64,000 nucleotides of DNA from Anaerolineae bacterium (GTDB lineage Bacteria > Chloroflexota > Anaerolineae > 4572-78 > J111). Below the pieces are notes generated by a model that saw only the letters and a list, made by a program, of their open reading frames with translations, ran no database searches and was not told where the DNA came from. The translations under genes were made by a program, and so were the position numbers. The stretch is taken from the NCBI GenBank assembly GCA_023382535.1, contig JAHDWA010000047.1:1-64000 (forward strand). Reading direction: 5' to 3'. Positions 23,564 to 32,185 of the stretch are shown piece after piece (the stretch's first letter is position 1; every line of letters begins with the position of its first letter).

Positions 23564-24100
23564 ATGCTCATCGAGAATTATGACCTTGAAGTCTTCACCC
23601 CACCCTGCGAGCCGGGAGCGGAACGGTACGCGGCTATCGCCCGGCTGACTGCCGATATCTCCGAAGTCCTGCCTTATCTTAACGCCACCCTGCGCGGCGC
23701 CGTTTATCACCGGGCAGCCAATGCGCTGACCTGGAAAAAGGGCGGACACAACATCGCCTTCCACGCTTACGAAATCGGGACCAGCAATGCTGAAGACCGC
23801 GAAGCGGCGAGCCAGGAGGTCGAAAGCCTGGTCAAATTGGTAAACCGCACCTGGGAACGGCGGGCCGAAATTACACCCAACTACGAGACCCATCAGCGCC
23901 CGAAGCCGATGGCGGTGTATAAATTACTGCCTCAAACCAACTGCAAGCAGTGCGGTGAGCCGACCTGTTTCACCTTTGCGCTCAAACTGGTAGCTTCCCA
24001 AAAAAAGGTCGCCGACTGTCCACCGTTGTTCGAGCCGCAGTATGCGGAAAAACTGGCGGCGTTACAGGCCATCATTATCGAAGCCCCGGCAATTGGCTGA
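23564..24100 (+). CDS. Fe-S protein with CfsA/ACDS-gamma-type cluster domain (first copy)
   Basis: 178 residues from the ATG at 23564 (AGGAGG seven bases upstream). The C-terminal half has LLPQTNCKQCGEPTCFTFAL...DCPPL, a Cys127-x2-Cys130-x4-Cys135-x16-Cys152 site, the PF04060 [4Fe-4S] domain of the corrinoid Fe-S protein large subunit and its activators. The N-terminal 110 residues match the second copy at 27020 in layout (a LPYL...GAVYHRAANALTW core). Such proteins donate electrons to reactivate Co(I) corrinoids; no corrinoid protein is in the window. CooT follows 25 bp downstream. Confidence 0.78.
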   Translation: MLIENYDLEVFTPPCEPGAERYAAIARLTADISEVLPYLNATLRGAVYHRAANALTWKKGGHNIAFHAYEIGTSNAEDREAASQEVESLVKLVNRTWERRAEITPNYETHQRPKPMAVYKLLPQTNCKQCGEPTCFTFALKLVASQKKVADCPPLFEPQYAEKLAALQAIIIEAPAIG

Positions 24101-24125
24101 ATGGAGGATTAAGGAGCAGTGAACC

Positions 24126-24383
24126 ATGTGCGAATCGACTATCTGGCTGCGCTATCCTGATGGGCGCACCGAGAAAATTGCAGATGATATTCTGCTGGTG
24201 AGACAAGAAGGGCCGACCGTGATCTTGCGCGGGCTGCTGGTCGAGCCGATTCATCTGACCGGTATAATTCAGGAGATCGACTCCCTGAAGCACACGGTCA
24301 CTTTGCTGGCGCCAGAAGTCCCGGATGTCGAATTTCTGTCCCCACTAACGTCAGAAATACCTGAGAAGAAGAGGTCGCCATGA
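24126..24383 (+). CDS. CooT-family nickel-binding protein
   Basis: 85 residues. It starts MCESTIWL, the N-terminal Met-Cys pair that defines CooT nickel chaperones, with the conserved ILLVRQEGPTVILRGLL beta region. CooT helps insert nickel into carbon monoxide dehydrogenase in Rhodospirillum; many homologues occur away from CODH, as here. The last 20 residues are extra. It overlaps the small gene at 24380 by 4 bp. Confidence 0.82.
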   Translation: MCESTIWLRYPDGRTEKIADDILLVRQEGPTVILRGLLVEPIHLTGIIQEIDSLKHTVTLLAPEVPDVEFLSPLTSEIPEKKRSP

Positions 24384-24526
24384 AAAAAGCCGTGAATCTG
24401 GTCCTGGAAGACGAGGAAATCATTGAACTGATCCGTATCTTGCTCGACGATGACGCTGAGGGTGCCTTGGCCTTTCTTAAGCAGCATTTCAAAGCCAAAG
24501 CCCGTGACCTGCTCGAAGGCGGTTGA
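24380..24526 (+). CDS. Conserved-looking 48-residue acidic helical protein
   Basis: The ATG is inside the CooT stop codon. The product begins MKKAVNLVLEDEEIIELIRI and ends ARDLLEGG: acidic, helical, no cysteines. Codon use and tight coupling to cooT support a real gene. Similar tiny proteins occur beside corrinoid Fe-S components as far as I recall, so a structural or assembly role is possible, but the function is unknown. Confidence 0.6.
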   Translation: MKKAVNLVLEDEEIIELIRILLDDDAEGALAFLKQHFKAKARDLLEGG

Positions 24527-24628
24527 AAGGTGATGATCGAAGTGCCCGGTGCGGGCCTGACCCGGATGAGCGGTAATCTTTTCAAAAGGTGAATTATCTC
24601 ATAGGCTTGATTGGTCAGGTGAGAACTG

Positions 24629-24943
24629 ATGAATGAAGCGAGCTATTTCAACTTCAACGACTGTCTGATGGCTATGGCTGATGAAACGCGGCAGCATATC
24701 CTGGTCTTATTGCAGGAACAGGAAATGAGCGTGACTGAGCTGAGCGAACAATTTGAGACGACCCAACCGACCATCTCTCACCACCTGGCTATCCTGCGCC
24801 GGGTCAATCTGGTCATTTCTCGCCGTGACGGAAAGCATATTTTCTACCGGGCCAACCCGGCCTGCGTGGCCGAATGTTGCGGCGAGATCTCACGCCGCTT
24901 TAACCTGCCCTGGCCAAGCCAATCGGTAGGTGATGAGCCATGA
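24629..24943 (+). CDS. ArsR-family regulator
   Basis: 104 residues: MAMADETRQHILVLLQEQEMSVTELSEQF, recognition helix TTQPTISHHLAILRRVNLV and wing RRDGKHIFYRA. The C-terminal helix has CVAECCGEI, a three-cysteine patch shared with the short ArsR at 20759, and Cys12 lies near the N-terminus. The two probably sense the same ligand. It lies between the CooT unit and the HyuA-type gene. Confidence 0.83.
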   Translation: MNEASYFNFNDCLMAMADETRQHILVLLQEQEMSVTELSEQFETTQPTISHHLAILRRVNLVISRRDGKHIFYRANPACVAECCGEISRRFNLPWPSQSVGDEP

Positions 24944-25007
24944 CTGATAAAAGGCAGATTTTGATCCCCTTGGTATCCATCAACTTCGTGAGGAAGGCAA
25001 AACCTAT

Positions 25008-27023
25008 ATGGCTATTCTACTTGGCATTGATACCGGCGGCACCTATACAGACGCTGTTTTATTTGACGAACAAGAGGGGGTCCTGGCCTCGGCCAAGGCA
25101 CTGACCACCAAACACGACCTGTCCAGCGGTATCCGCAGCGCCCTGAATGCTGTCTTACCTCAACCTACCCCTGAAATCGGCCTGGTCTCGTTATCAACTA
25201 CCCTGGCGACCAATGCGTTGGTCGAAGGGCAGACCAGCCCGATCTGCCTACTGCTGCTCGGTTATCCGCCTGACGCCTTAAAGTTGGCTGGCCTGGGTCA
25301 GGCCATAGGAAACGACCCGGTTGTTTTCGTCAACGGGGGACATACCGGGACCGGCGAAGAGCAGATGCCCCTGGACCTTGATGCAGCCCGCCGGGCTATC
25401 CTGGCCCACGCACCCCACGTCAATGCCTTTGCCGTATCCGGTTACTTTGCCGTCCTCAACCCGACCCACGAGCTGGCCGTGCGCGACCTGGTCCGCGAGC
25501 TGACCAGGCTTCCGGTCACCTGCGGCCACGAACTGACCTCCAACCTGCACGCCCCCCGGCGCGCCCTGACCGCGGCCTTGAATGCCCGGCTGATCCCTTT
25601 GCTTCACCAACTGATCCTGGCCGTCCAGGAGATGCTGGCCGAGAAAGGGATTGCGGCTCCGCTGATGGTCGTTAAAGGCGATGGGTCGTTGATGGAAGCC
25701 CAAATGGCCCTAGAACGGCCGGTGGAGACGATTCTCTCCGGGCCCGCCGCCAGCGTGGTGGGCGCTCACCACCTGTCCGGCGAGGACGACATGATGGTGG
25801 CCGATATGGGCGGCACCACCACTGACATTGCCCTGTTGAACGATGGCCGCCCGGTGCTCAACCGGGATGGGGCGATCGTGGGCGGCTGGCAGACGATGGT
25901 TGAAGCGATCGCCATCCATACCTTCGGTCTGGGTGGGGATAGCGAAATCCACTGGGATGAGCGAGAGGGGCTGGTCGCCGGCCCACGGCGGATTGTCCCC
26001 CTCAGCTTGCTGGCCCACCAGCACCCCTCGGTGTTAGATATGTTGCGTGACCAGGCGGCCGGTGCTACAGCCGGTCCTTATGCCGGGCAGTTTGCCCTAC
26101 GCCAGCGTGCCCTGGACCCAGGCCAGAACAGTCTGAGCCAGGAGCAGCACGCGGTCTGGGACGCCCTGGCCGCCGGGCCGGTTGCCCTGGATAAGTTATT
26201 CAGTAGTGCGTTTCGGACCATCAGTTGGGGCAGCGCTCTAGCCGGTCTGGTCGAACGCGGCCTGGCCAGCATCAGTGGCTTCACCCCAACCGACGCGGCC
26301 CACGTATTGGGCTACCAGTCCACCTGGTCGGTCGAAGCAGCCCGGTTAGGGGCTGAATTATGGACCCGGCGCATCGAGAAACTCCTCGGCGTCACCGATC
26401 CGGCTAATTTTTGCCGCCAAGTAATCGAACAGATCAGACTCCAGTTAGGGCGGGCGGCGGTGGCGGCAGCCCTGGCCCAGGCCGATGGCGTAGATTTGAA
26501 TGGGGCCGGCCCGTTTCGCCGCCTGTTCGTCGACCAGCCCCTGGACGGCCAGAACGGCACGGAACCGCTCATAGGGGTGACCCTGACCCTGCATCGGCCA
26601 TTGGTAGCCATTGGCGCGCCGGTGGCTACCTACTACCCGGTGGTAGCCAAGCGGCTGAATACCCGGTTATGCATTCCCCCCCACGCTGAGATTGCCAATG
26701 CCGTTGGGGCCGTGGTCGGCAGTGTGATGCAGACCATTCGGGGATTGGTTAAACCCCTGCCCGACGAAGCCGGTTTCAGACTCCACCTGCCCACGGGGGT
26801 CCAGGATTTTGTCACGCTGGAAGAGGCCGTATCTCAGGGAACGCAGGAGACCAGCCAGATGGCGGCCACCCTGGCTCGGCGGGCCGGGGCGGGCGAGGTG
26901 CATGTGCAGGTCCGGCGCGAGGACCACATTTACCGGTTCCCGGACGGCAGTGGTTTGGAGGTCTATTTCGACACCGAAATCACGGCCACGGCTGTGGGGC
27001 GGCCCAGGCTGGCGGAGGGATGA
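25008..27023 (+). CDS. Hydantoinase/oxoprolinase A-type ASKHA protein
   Basis: 671 residues. GIDTGGTYTDAVLFD at the start, LSTTLATNALVEG, ETILSGPAASVVGA, and MVADMGGTTTDIALL are the ATP-binding motifs of HyuA proteins; GLGGDSEIHW follows. No HyuB partner is present. HyuA proteins hydrolyse cyclic amides with ATP, but lone members beside corrinoid Fe-S components are better compared with ATP-driven activators. The C-terminal 250 residues have no obvious catalytic signature. The gene overlaps the second Fe-S protein by 4 bp, strongly linking ATPase and electron carrier. Confidence 0.82.
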   Translation: MAILLGIDTGGTYTDAVLFDEQEGVLASAKALTTKHDLSSGIRSALNAVLPQPTPEIGLVSLSTTLATNALVEGQTSPICLLLLGYPPDALKLAGLGQAIGNDPVVFVNGGHTGTGEEQMPLDLDAARRAILAHAPHVNAFAVSGYFAVLNPTHELAVRDLVRELTRLPVTCGHELTSNLHAPRRALTAALNARLIPLLHQLILAVQEMLAEKGIAAPLMVVKGDGSLMEAQMALERPVETILSGPAASVVGAHHLSGEDDMMVADMGGTTTDIALLNDGRPVLNRDGAIVGGWQTMVEAIAIHTFGLGGDSEIHWDEREGLVAGPRRIVPLSLLAHQHPSVLDMLRDQAAGATAGPYAGQFALRQRALDPGQNSLSQEQHAVWDALAAGPVALDKLFSSAFRTISWGSALAGLVERGLASISGFTPTDAAHVLGYQSTWSVEAARLGAELWTRRIEKLLGVTDPANFCRQVIEQIRLQLGRAAVAAALAQADGVDLNGAGPFRRLFVDQPLDGQNGTEPLIGVTLTLHRPLVAIGAPVATYYPVVAKRLNTRLCIPPHAEIANAVGAVVGSVMQTIRGLVKPLPDEAGFRLHLPTGVQDFVTLEEAVSQGTQETSQMAATLARRAGAGEVHVQVRREDHIYRFPDGSGLEVYFDTEITATAVGRPRLAEG

Positions 27024-27553
27024 GGGCTATGGAGACGTTGGTTGACGCGATCCTCCTGATCAAAACCCTGCCCTGCTTGGCCGAGCCGGGCAAGATCATT
27101 GTCATCGGCAGACCGAACCACTTGCTCGACGAAGTGCTGCCCTATCTTGCCACCCTGCCCGGCGTTATCGCTTTCAATCCCGACGCGCGCACGTTGACCT
27201 TTCGACGCACGCCAGGCTTCTTGACCCTGTACGCCGACAAGGTGTACATTACCCAGGTGGAAAATGCCGACAAGGGCCTGGAACTGCTGGCCGCGCTCAA
27301 GGACGCCATCAACATTACATGGGAACAGCGACACGAACTCACCGCCGTGACAAAAGCGCGCCGTGCCCCGCGCCTGCTCGACGTGTGGTCGCTCCTGCCG
27401 CAGACGAATTGCAGGCAGTGCGGCGAGGCGACTTGTATGGCCTTCGCGGTTGGCTTGTTGCAACAAAAGTGGACATTAAGCGAATGTCCACCCTTACAAA
27501 CCAACGGTGATTTCGCCGATCGGCGTGCGTCGCTGGAAGCGATGCTGGCCTGA
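27020..27553 (+). CDS. Fe-S protein with CfsA/ACDS-gamma-type cluster domain (second copy)
   Basis: 177 residues. Cys131-x2-Cys134-x4-Cys139-x16-Cys156 (LLPQTNCRQCGEATCMAFA...ECPPL) repeats the cluster domain of the protein at 23564; the N-terminal half is diverged but collinear (LPYLATLPGVIAFNPDARTLTF). It is coupled to the HyuA-type ATPase. ATPase plus low-potential [4Fe-4S] protein is the architecture of reductive activators of corrinoid proteins, which is the best guess. Confidence 0.78.
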   Translation: MRAMETLVDAILLIKTLPCLAEPGKIIVIGRPNHLLDEVLPYLATLPGVIAFNPDARTLTFRRTPGFLTLYADKVYITQVENADKGLELLAALKDAINITWEQRHELTAVTKARRAPRLLDVWSLLPQTNCRQCGEATCMAFAVGLLQQKWTLSECPPLQTNGDFADRRASLEAMLA

Positions 27554-27633
27554 TTGCAAAACACCCGATTTCAGGAGGATAAATATGCCCATCCAAACTC
27601 TGAGAGCGTTCGGGAACTGGATCAAGGTCTAGC

Positions 27634-28623
27634 ATGAGCCAGGACCTGACTCCGAGAGCGAACCAAATCAGGACGTTGGTAACGTCCGGCAGCAACCGCA
27701 ACTGCGGCAATCACAATGTCAAAGCATTTGGCAACCGCGCTTATGCGACCCAAAACGAGGGATTGGGAAAGGTGCTGCGTTACGGAGCTTTCGGTGAAGA
27801 AGTCTATCGGCGGCTGCGCTGGATGGAGCAGACTCTCTATCCAGGCCTCAAGCGAGCCATCGAATATATTGAGGGTGGCCTTGACTTGCGTAGTTTGATC
27901 AGCCAGGCGCTCCATATGGGCGATGAGGGGCACAATCGCAACCGTGCCGGAACGAGTCTTTTTCTGCGGGCGATTACACCCCCTTTGATGGCTACGTCGT
28001 CGCCGGACGTTGCCAAGTCCGTCTTTGAATTTATTGATAGTAACGACCACTTCTTCCTCAACCTGAGCATGCCGGCGGCAAAGTCTATGACCGAGGCCGC
28101 CGAGGGGCCGGAAGCGGAAGGCAGCAGTATCGTGACCACGATGGCCCGTAACGGCACCGATTTCGGTATCCGGCTAGCCGGTTTCCCCGGCGAGTGGTTC
28201 ACTGCTCCAGCAGGTATCGTCCAGGGATTGTTTTTTCCTGGCTTTAGCGAGGCGGATGCCAACCCCGACATCGGTGACAGCACCATCACCGAGACCGCCG
28301 GCTTTGGCGGCTTTGCTATGGCCGCTGCTCCAGCCATTACCAAATTTGTTGGCGGCACGCCTGCAGATGCCGCTGAAGCGACTCAGGAGATGTACGAGAT
28401 CTGTTTTGCCGAAAGCGAAGCCTTCACGATTCCTCACTTCAATTTCCGCGGCACGCCGCTGGGTATTGATGTGCGCAAGGTGATGGAAACAGACATCCTG
28501 CCTCGCCTGAACACTGGCATCGCGCACAAAACGCCGGGCATTGGCCAGGTTGGCGCGGGGGTATTGCGTGCTCCGGAGAAGGCTTTTGTGGATGCGTTTG
28601 AACGATTGAAGGGAATTTGTTGA
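27634..28623 (+). pseudogene. 5'-truncated DUF1116/AllG-like gene (oxamate carbamoyltransferase subunit)
   Basis: The reading frame of 329 codons matches the DUF1116 family only from about residue 30 onward (AFGNRAYATQNEGLGKVLRYG, then MGDEGHNRNRAGTSLFLR, RNGTDFGIRL and FNFRGTPLGIDVRKV). Full-length relatives, including AllG of the anaerobic allantoin pathway, are roughly 100-150 residues longer at the N-terminus. The preceding 80 bp contain a good ribosome site (AGGAGG) and a start at 27585 that runs into a stop after 15 codons, as if the 5' part had been deleted. No FdrA (AllF) or AllH partner is present. Probably inactive, although a shortened protein could still be made. Confidence 0.68.
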
Positions 28624-28912
28624 GTCTCGGGGAGGCTTGGCTGATCCGGTCACACAAGGTATCAAGGTCATGACTTAATTGTTGGTCGTTGAGCTGTCAC
28701 TCTGGTTGTGCTATTTCTGTGTTGGATGAAGTTCCTGTTTATAACATGTGTAATGAGCTTTAAGGTCTCACTTTGACAAAACCCGTGCAAAAACGGTGAA
28801 TTAGAAGATTTTTGGTTTAGCGCATGTTTGTACTTTTGTGGTCTTGACTCCAAATGTGGTAAAATGCGGACCTTACCTCCAAGGATTAACCGGAGCTGAC
28901 CTATAAACCTGA
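28624..28912 (+). other. Gene-free AT-rich gap
   Basis: No supported gene. TTGTGG (28835-28840) and TAAAAT (28859-28864), 18 bp apart, could be a promoter for the glycosyltransferase that follows. Nothing else is recognisable. Confidence 0.4.
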
Positions 28913-28918
28913 TTGAGC

Positions 28919-29887
28919 ATGACCATTGTAATTGAACAGCCGCAGAAAATTAAATGCAGTGTTGGTATCACTGCCCACAATGAAGAGGCCAACATCGCCC
29001 AAATCCTCCAGGCCGTACTAACCCAACGTCTCCATGCCGTTGAAATCAGTGAAATCCTTGTGGTTGCCTCGGGTTGCACTGATCGTACCGAGGAAATTGT
29101 GCAGGCGTTCGCTGCCCAAGACCCCCGGATTAAGCTCTTTACCCAGAAAAAACGTGAAGGCAAAACCAGCGCCATCAATGTTTTTCTCAGTCATGCTCGG
29201 GCAGATATTTGCGTTTTGGAAAGCGGCGATACCATCCCTCACGAAGATGCCATCGAGAATATGGTGCGCATGTTTGCCGATCCGGCCGTGGGTATGACTG
29301 GGGCGCATAAAGTGGCCGTCAATACTCCTGAACACGTGGTCGGCTTTCTCTCCCATCTCCGCCTGAAAATGGAGCATCAGCTCTGCCTGGAGATTCCCCG
29401 CCTGGGCGAGTTGATTGCCTTCCGCAAAGTATTTGATAGCATTCCACCTGATGTGGCTATGGATGAAGCTTTCGTCGAGGCCCTGGTTATTCGACGCGGT
29501 TTGCAGGTGCGCTACGCTCCCGATGCGGTTGTCTTCAATATGGGACCGGAAACTGTCAGTGATTTTGTCAAGCAGCGACGACGAAACCAGGCCGGTCACC
29601 TGTACCTAAAAGACAAGTATGGCTACGAAGTTTCCAGTTTGGGACTGCTGCGCTTGGTCAAATTAGCCTTTGATGAAATTTGGGGGGCTTTACGACTCAT
29701 TTGGATACTAGGTGTTCTGGCTGCTATAGAAGGGTATGCTCGGACGCTAGGTTGGTGGGATTACCGCGTTCACAAACGGACCCACGTCGTCTGGGATATT
29801 GCCTGGACCACCAAAGAGGTCAAGCGCCCGATTGATGCGGCCGGCATCAATATTACCTCGCCTCATCTACCGGCTAAACGAGACTGA
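28919..29887 (+). CDS. Family 2 glycosyltransferase
   Basis: 322 residues from the ATG at 28919 (a TTG at 28913 is an alternative). The GT-A start is CSVGITAHNEEANIAQIL, followed by VVASGCTDRTEEIV and a DxD-like ESGDT, then MDEAFVEALVIRRGL and a QRRRNQAGH segment similar to processive or polymer-adding GT2 enzymes. One or two hydrophobic segments (about 235-265) anchor it. It likely transfers a sugar to a cell-envelope polymer or lipid. It stands alone, so the acceptor is unknown. Confidence 0.82.
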   Translation: MTIVIEQPQKIKCSVGITAHNEEANIAQILQAVLTQRLHAVEISEILVVASGCTDRTEEIVQAFAAQDPRIKLFTQKKREGKTSAINVFLSHARADICVLESGDTIPHEDAIENMVRMFADPAVGMTGAHKVAVNTPEHVVGFLSHLRLKMEHQLCLEIPRLGELIAFRKVFDSIPPDVAMDEAFVEALVIRRGLQVRYAPDAVVFNMGPETVSDFVKQRRRNQAGHLYLKDKYGYEVSSLGLLRLVKLAFDEIWGALRLIWILGVLAAIEGYARTLGWWDYRVHKRTHVVWDIAWTTKEVKRPIDAAGINITSPHLPAKRD

Positions 29888-29919
29888 GTGTTTCACCCGG
29901 TTGGCCGAAAGTTTCCAGG

Positions 29920-30300
29920 CTAACGAGCCGCTGCCTCGTAGGGACAGGGCTGCGGTAGGCCAATAATCCGTTCTTCCGTACGGTGGCTGATGATACTTTC
30001 GCAAGTGCCCCGGCCAATGTAAGCCGACCAGACGATACAACGAATACCCTGCGTTTTGGCAATATGAAAAACCTTAGCCTTAACCGGAATAGCCGGTTTT
30101 ATCCCACCCGTCGGTGGAAAACTCCATCTTTCCGTCAAACTCTCATCATACCCTCTTAACGTCGCTAAACAGTACAACTCGTCGTGAGCCAGATTTAGAT
30201 TTTCGAACTCAAATACAACGGCGCCATCTTTCCAAACCAAACCATTTGGTGGGTCAATAATTTTGGGGGCTGTTCTAAGCGGGAGAGTTGGGGTAGAGAA
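29920..30300 (-). pseudogene. Fragment of a secreted repeat-domain protein
   Basis: The frame reads PPNGLVWKDGAVVFEFENLNLAHDELYCLATLRGYDESL...WSFPPTGG, resembling the beta-sandwich domains (PPxGxxF...LxxDExYxV) common in secreted Chloroflexota proteins. It has no start of its own and its upstream end runs into the broken glycohydrolase frame. Probably the remnant of a larger gene joined here by deletion. Confidence 0.4.
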
Positions 30301-30526
30301 TACCGGGGAAGAAGCCGCCATAACCGGCATTGGGATACTTCCGCCCAAAGACTTTCAGCGAAGTACCGTAATCCGCCTGCTCCAGGATTGAGTAAGCGAT
30401 GGCGAGGGTGAGCACGGTATCATCGGTAAACCCGGAATCGGGGCTAAAAAGCGGAAACTGGGTCGTTTTTATCGGGTTGGCTTCGTAAACCGAACCAATA
30501 ATATGACCGGCAATGGCGCCTAACAT
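30275..30526 (-). pseudogene. N-terminal fragment of an ADP-ribosylglycohydrolase
   Basis: 83 codons beginning MLGAIAGHIIGSVYEANPIK and FTDDTVLTLAIAYSIL, the metal-site start of the ADP-ribosylglycohydrolase family, then AGYGGFFPGILYPNSPA and a stop. Intact proteins are about 250-300 residues, so roughly two thirds are missing. His8 stands where the family has Asp (AGDIIGS), a further sign of decay. It lies just downstream of the release factor gene. Confidence 0.72.
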
Positions 30527-30547
30527 TGTCCTTTGACCTCGCTTTCT

Positions 30548-32143
30548 TTAACTCCAGAAGTCAAGCTCCGGATATTGTTCGCTGTAGAAGTTAAACTCAT
30601 GGTGAGTCCGAAAAAGCGCCACCAACTGGCCGCTTTTATCTTGCGCCCGAAGGGTGCCATAGCGCCAGGGCAGCCGCTCAATTTGCTCGGGTGGACCCGC
30701 CACCCGGCGGGCCAACTCGTGGGGTAACATTTCCAGGCGGGTGGAGACGCCATACTCATTTTCGAGCCGCGCCTGGACCACCTCAAACTGTAGCGTGCCC
30801 AGAACCGCCAGGATCGGGTCGCGCCGTTGGGCCTCAACCTCGTGGAACACCTGCATTGCCCCCTCTGTTTCTAGCTGCTGGAGCCCCTTAGAGAATTGCT
30901 TATGCTTGCTAAGATCCAGGTTTATCAGCCGGGCAAAGTGCCCCGGCGGGAAGCGGGGGATCGGCGCGAAGTTGAAGGCGTCATTGGCGCAGACGGTATC
31001 GCCAATGGCAAAGTGACCGTTACTGGGCAGGCCAATAATATCGCCGGGGTAGGCCTCTTCAACGACCTCGCGGGCATCGGCAAAAAATTTGTAGGGGCGC
31101 GGCAGGCGCATCGTTTTGCCGGTGCGCGGATGATTGACCAGCATATTGCGCTCAAAGCGGCCGCTACAGACGCGGACAAAGGCCACGCTGTCCCGATGCT
31201 TGGGGTTCATATTGGCCTGGATTTTGAAGACAAAACCCGAAAAGTCAGCCAGGTCAGGCTCAATCAACCCCGCGTCGCTGGGGTAAGCACGCGGCGCGGG
31301 GGCATAGGCGACAAACTGGTCCAGGAAAAGCTGGACGCCAAAATTGGTCAGCGCGCTGCCAAAGTAAACCGGGGTCTGCCGGCCGGTCAGGAATAGATTC
31401 CGATCAAACTGTAAGCCGAGCGCATCCAAAAGCTCAAGGTGGTGGTGTAAATCCGCCCCTTGAGCCTGACTCAAACCGGCCTGAATCCGGGCATCGTCAA
31501 GGGTGGTCATGGTTTCGGGGGAGATTGTTTGATTACGCACGGTGCGATCATATAAGTAGACTTGCCGGGTCAGGCGGTCGTAAACCCCTAAAAAGCTGTC
31601 GCCGTCGCCAATGGGCCAGTTCATAGGGATGGGCTGCATGCCCAACACCGTTTCCACTTCGTCGAGTAGCCCCAACAGATCACGGGCGGGACGGTCCATT
31701 TTGTTGATAAAGGTAAACACCGGGATGCCGCGCTGGCGGCTGACCTCAAAGAGCCTCCGCGTTTGGGCCTCGACGCCTTTGGCAGCATCCAGGACCATGA
31801 CCGCGCTGTCCACGGCCATCAAGGTGCGATACGTATCCTCAGAAAAATCCTGGTGGCCCGGCGTATCCAGCAAGTTGATGACGCACTCCCGGTAGGGAAA
31901 TTGCAGCACGGTCGAGGAAATAGAAATCCCGCGTTCGCGCTCCATCGCCATCCAATCTGAGGTGGCATGCCGCTGGTTGCACCGCGCCCGGACACTTCCG
32001 GCCAGGTGGATCGCCTGGCCATAGAGTAGTAATTTTTCGGTCAGCGTGGTTTTACCGGCGTCCGGGTGTGAAATAATGGCGAAAGTACGCCGGGGATTAA
32101 TGCCATTCATGGCTAATCCATTTTGTTTGATCTCCTGGTTCAT
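30548..32143 (-). CDS. prfC: Peptide chain release factor 3
   Basis: 531 residues, full length for RF3. The GTPase motifs are SHPDAGKTTLTEKLL (G1), RGISISSTVLQF (G2), LDTPGHQDFSEDTYR (G3) and FINKMDR (G4), followed by the RF3-type domain 2 and a C-terminal domain with QFEVVQARLENEYGV. RF3-GTP recycles RF1 and RF2 from terminated ribosomes. A start at 32143 or the Met at codon 12 is possible. An ordinary chromosomal gene, it shows that the window is not purely mobile DNA. Confidence 0.95.
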   Translation of the reverse strand: MNQEIKQNGLAMNGINPRRTFAIISHPDAGKTTLTEKLLLYGQAIHLAGSVRARCNQRHATSDWMAMERERGISISSTVLQFPYRECVINLLDTPGHQDFSEDTYRTLMAVDSAVMVLDAAKGVEAQTRRLFEVSRQRGIPVFTFINKMDRPARDLLGLLDEVETVLGMQPIPMNWPIGDGDSFLGVYDRLTRQVYLYDRTVRNQTISPETMTTLDDARIQAGLSQAQGADLHHHLELLDALGLQFDRNLFLTGRQTPVYFGSALTNFGVQLFLDQFVAYAPAPRAYPSDAGLIEPDLADFSGFVFKIQANMNPKHRDSVAFVRVCSGRFERNMLVNHPRTGKTMRLPRPYKFFADAREVVEEAYPGDIIGLPSNGHFAIGDTVCANDAFNFAPIPRFPPGHFARLINLDLSKHKQFSKGLQQLETEGAMQVFHEVEAQRRDPILAVLGTLQFEVVQARLENEYGVSTRLEMLPHELARRVAGPPEQIERLPWRYGTLRAQDKSGQLVALFRTHHEFNFYSEQYPELDFWS

Positions 32144-32185
32144 CGAATCCTTTTTCTCGTTACGTGGTTTAAGGCCACTGATTCC

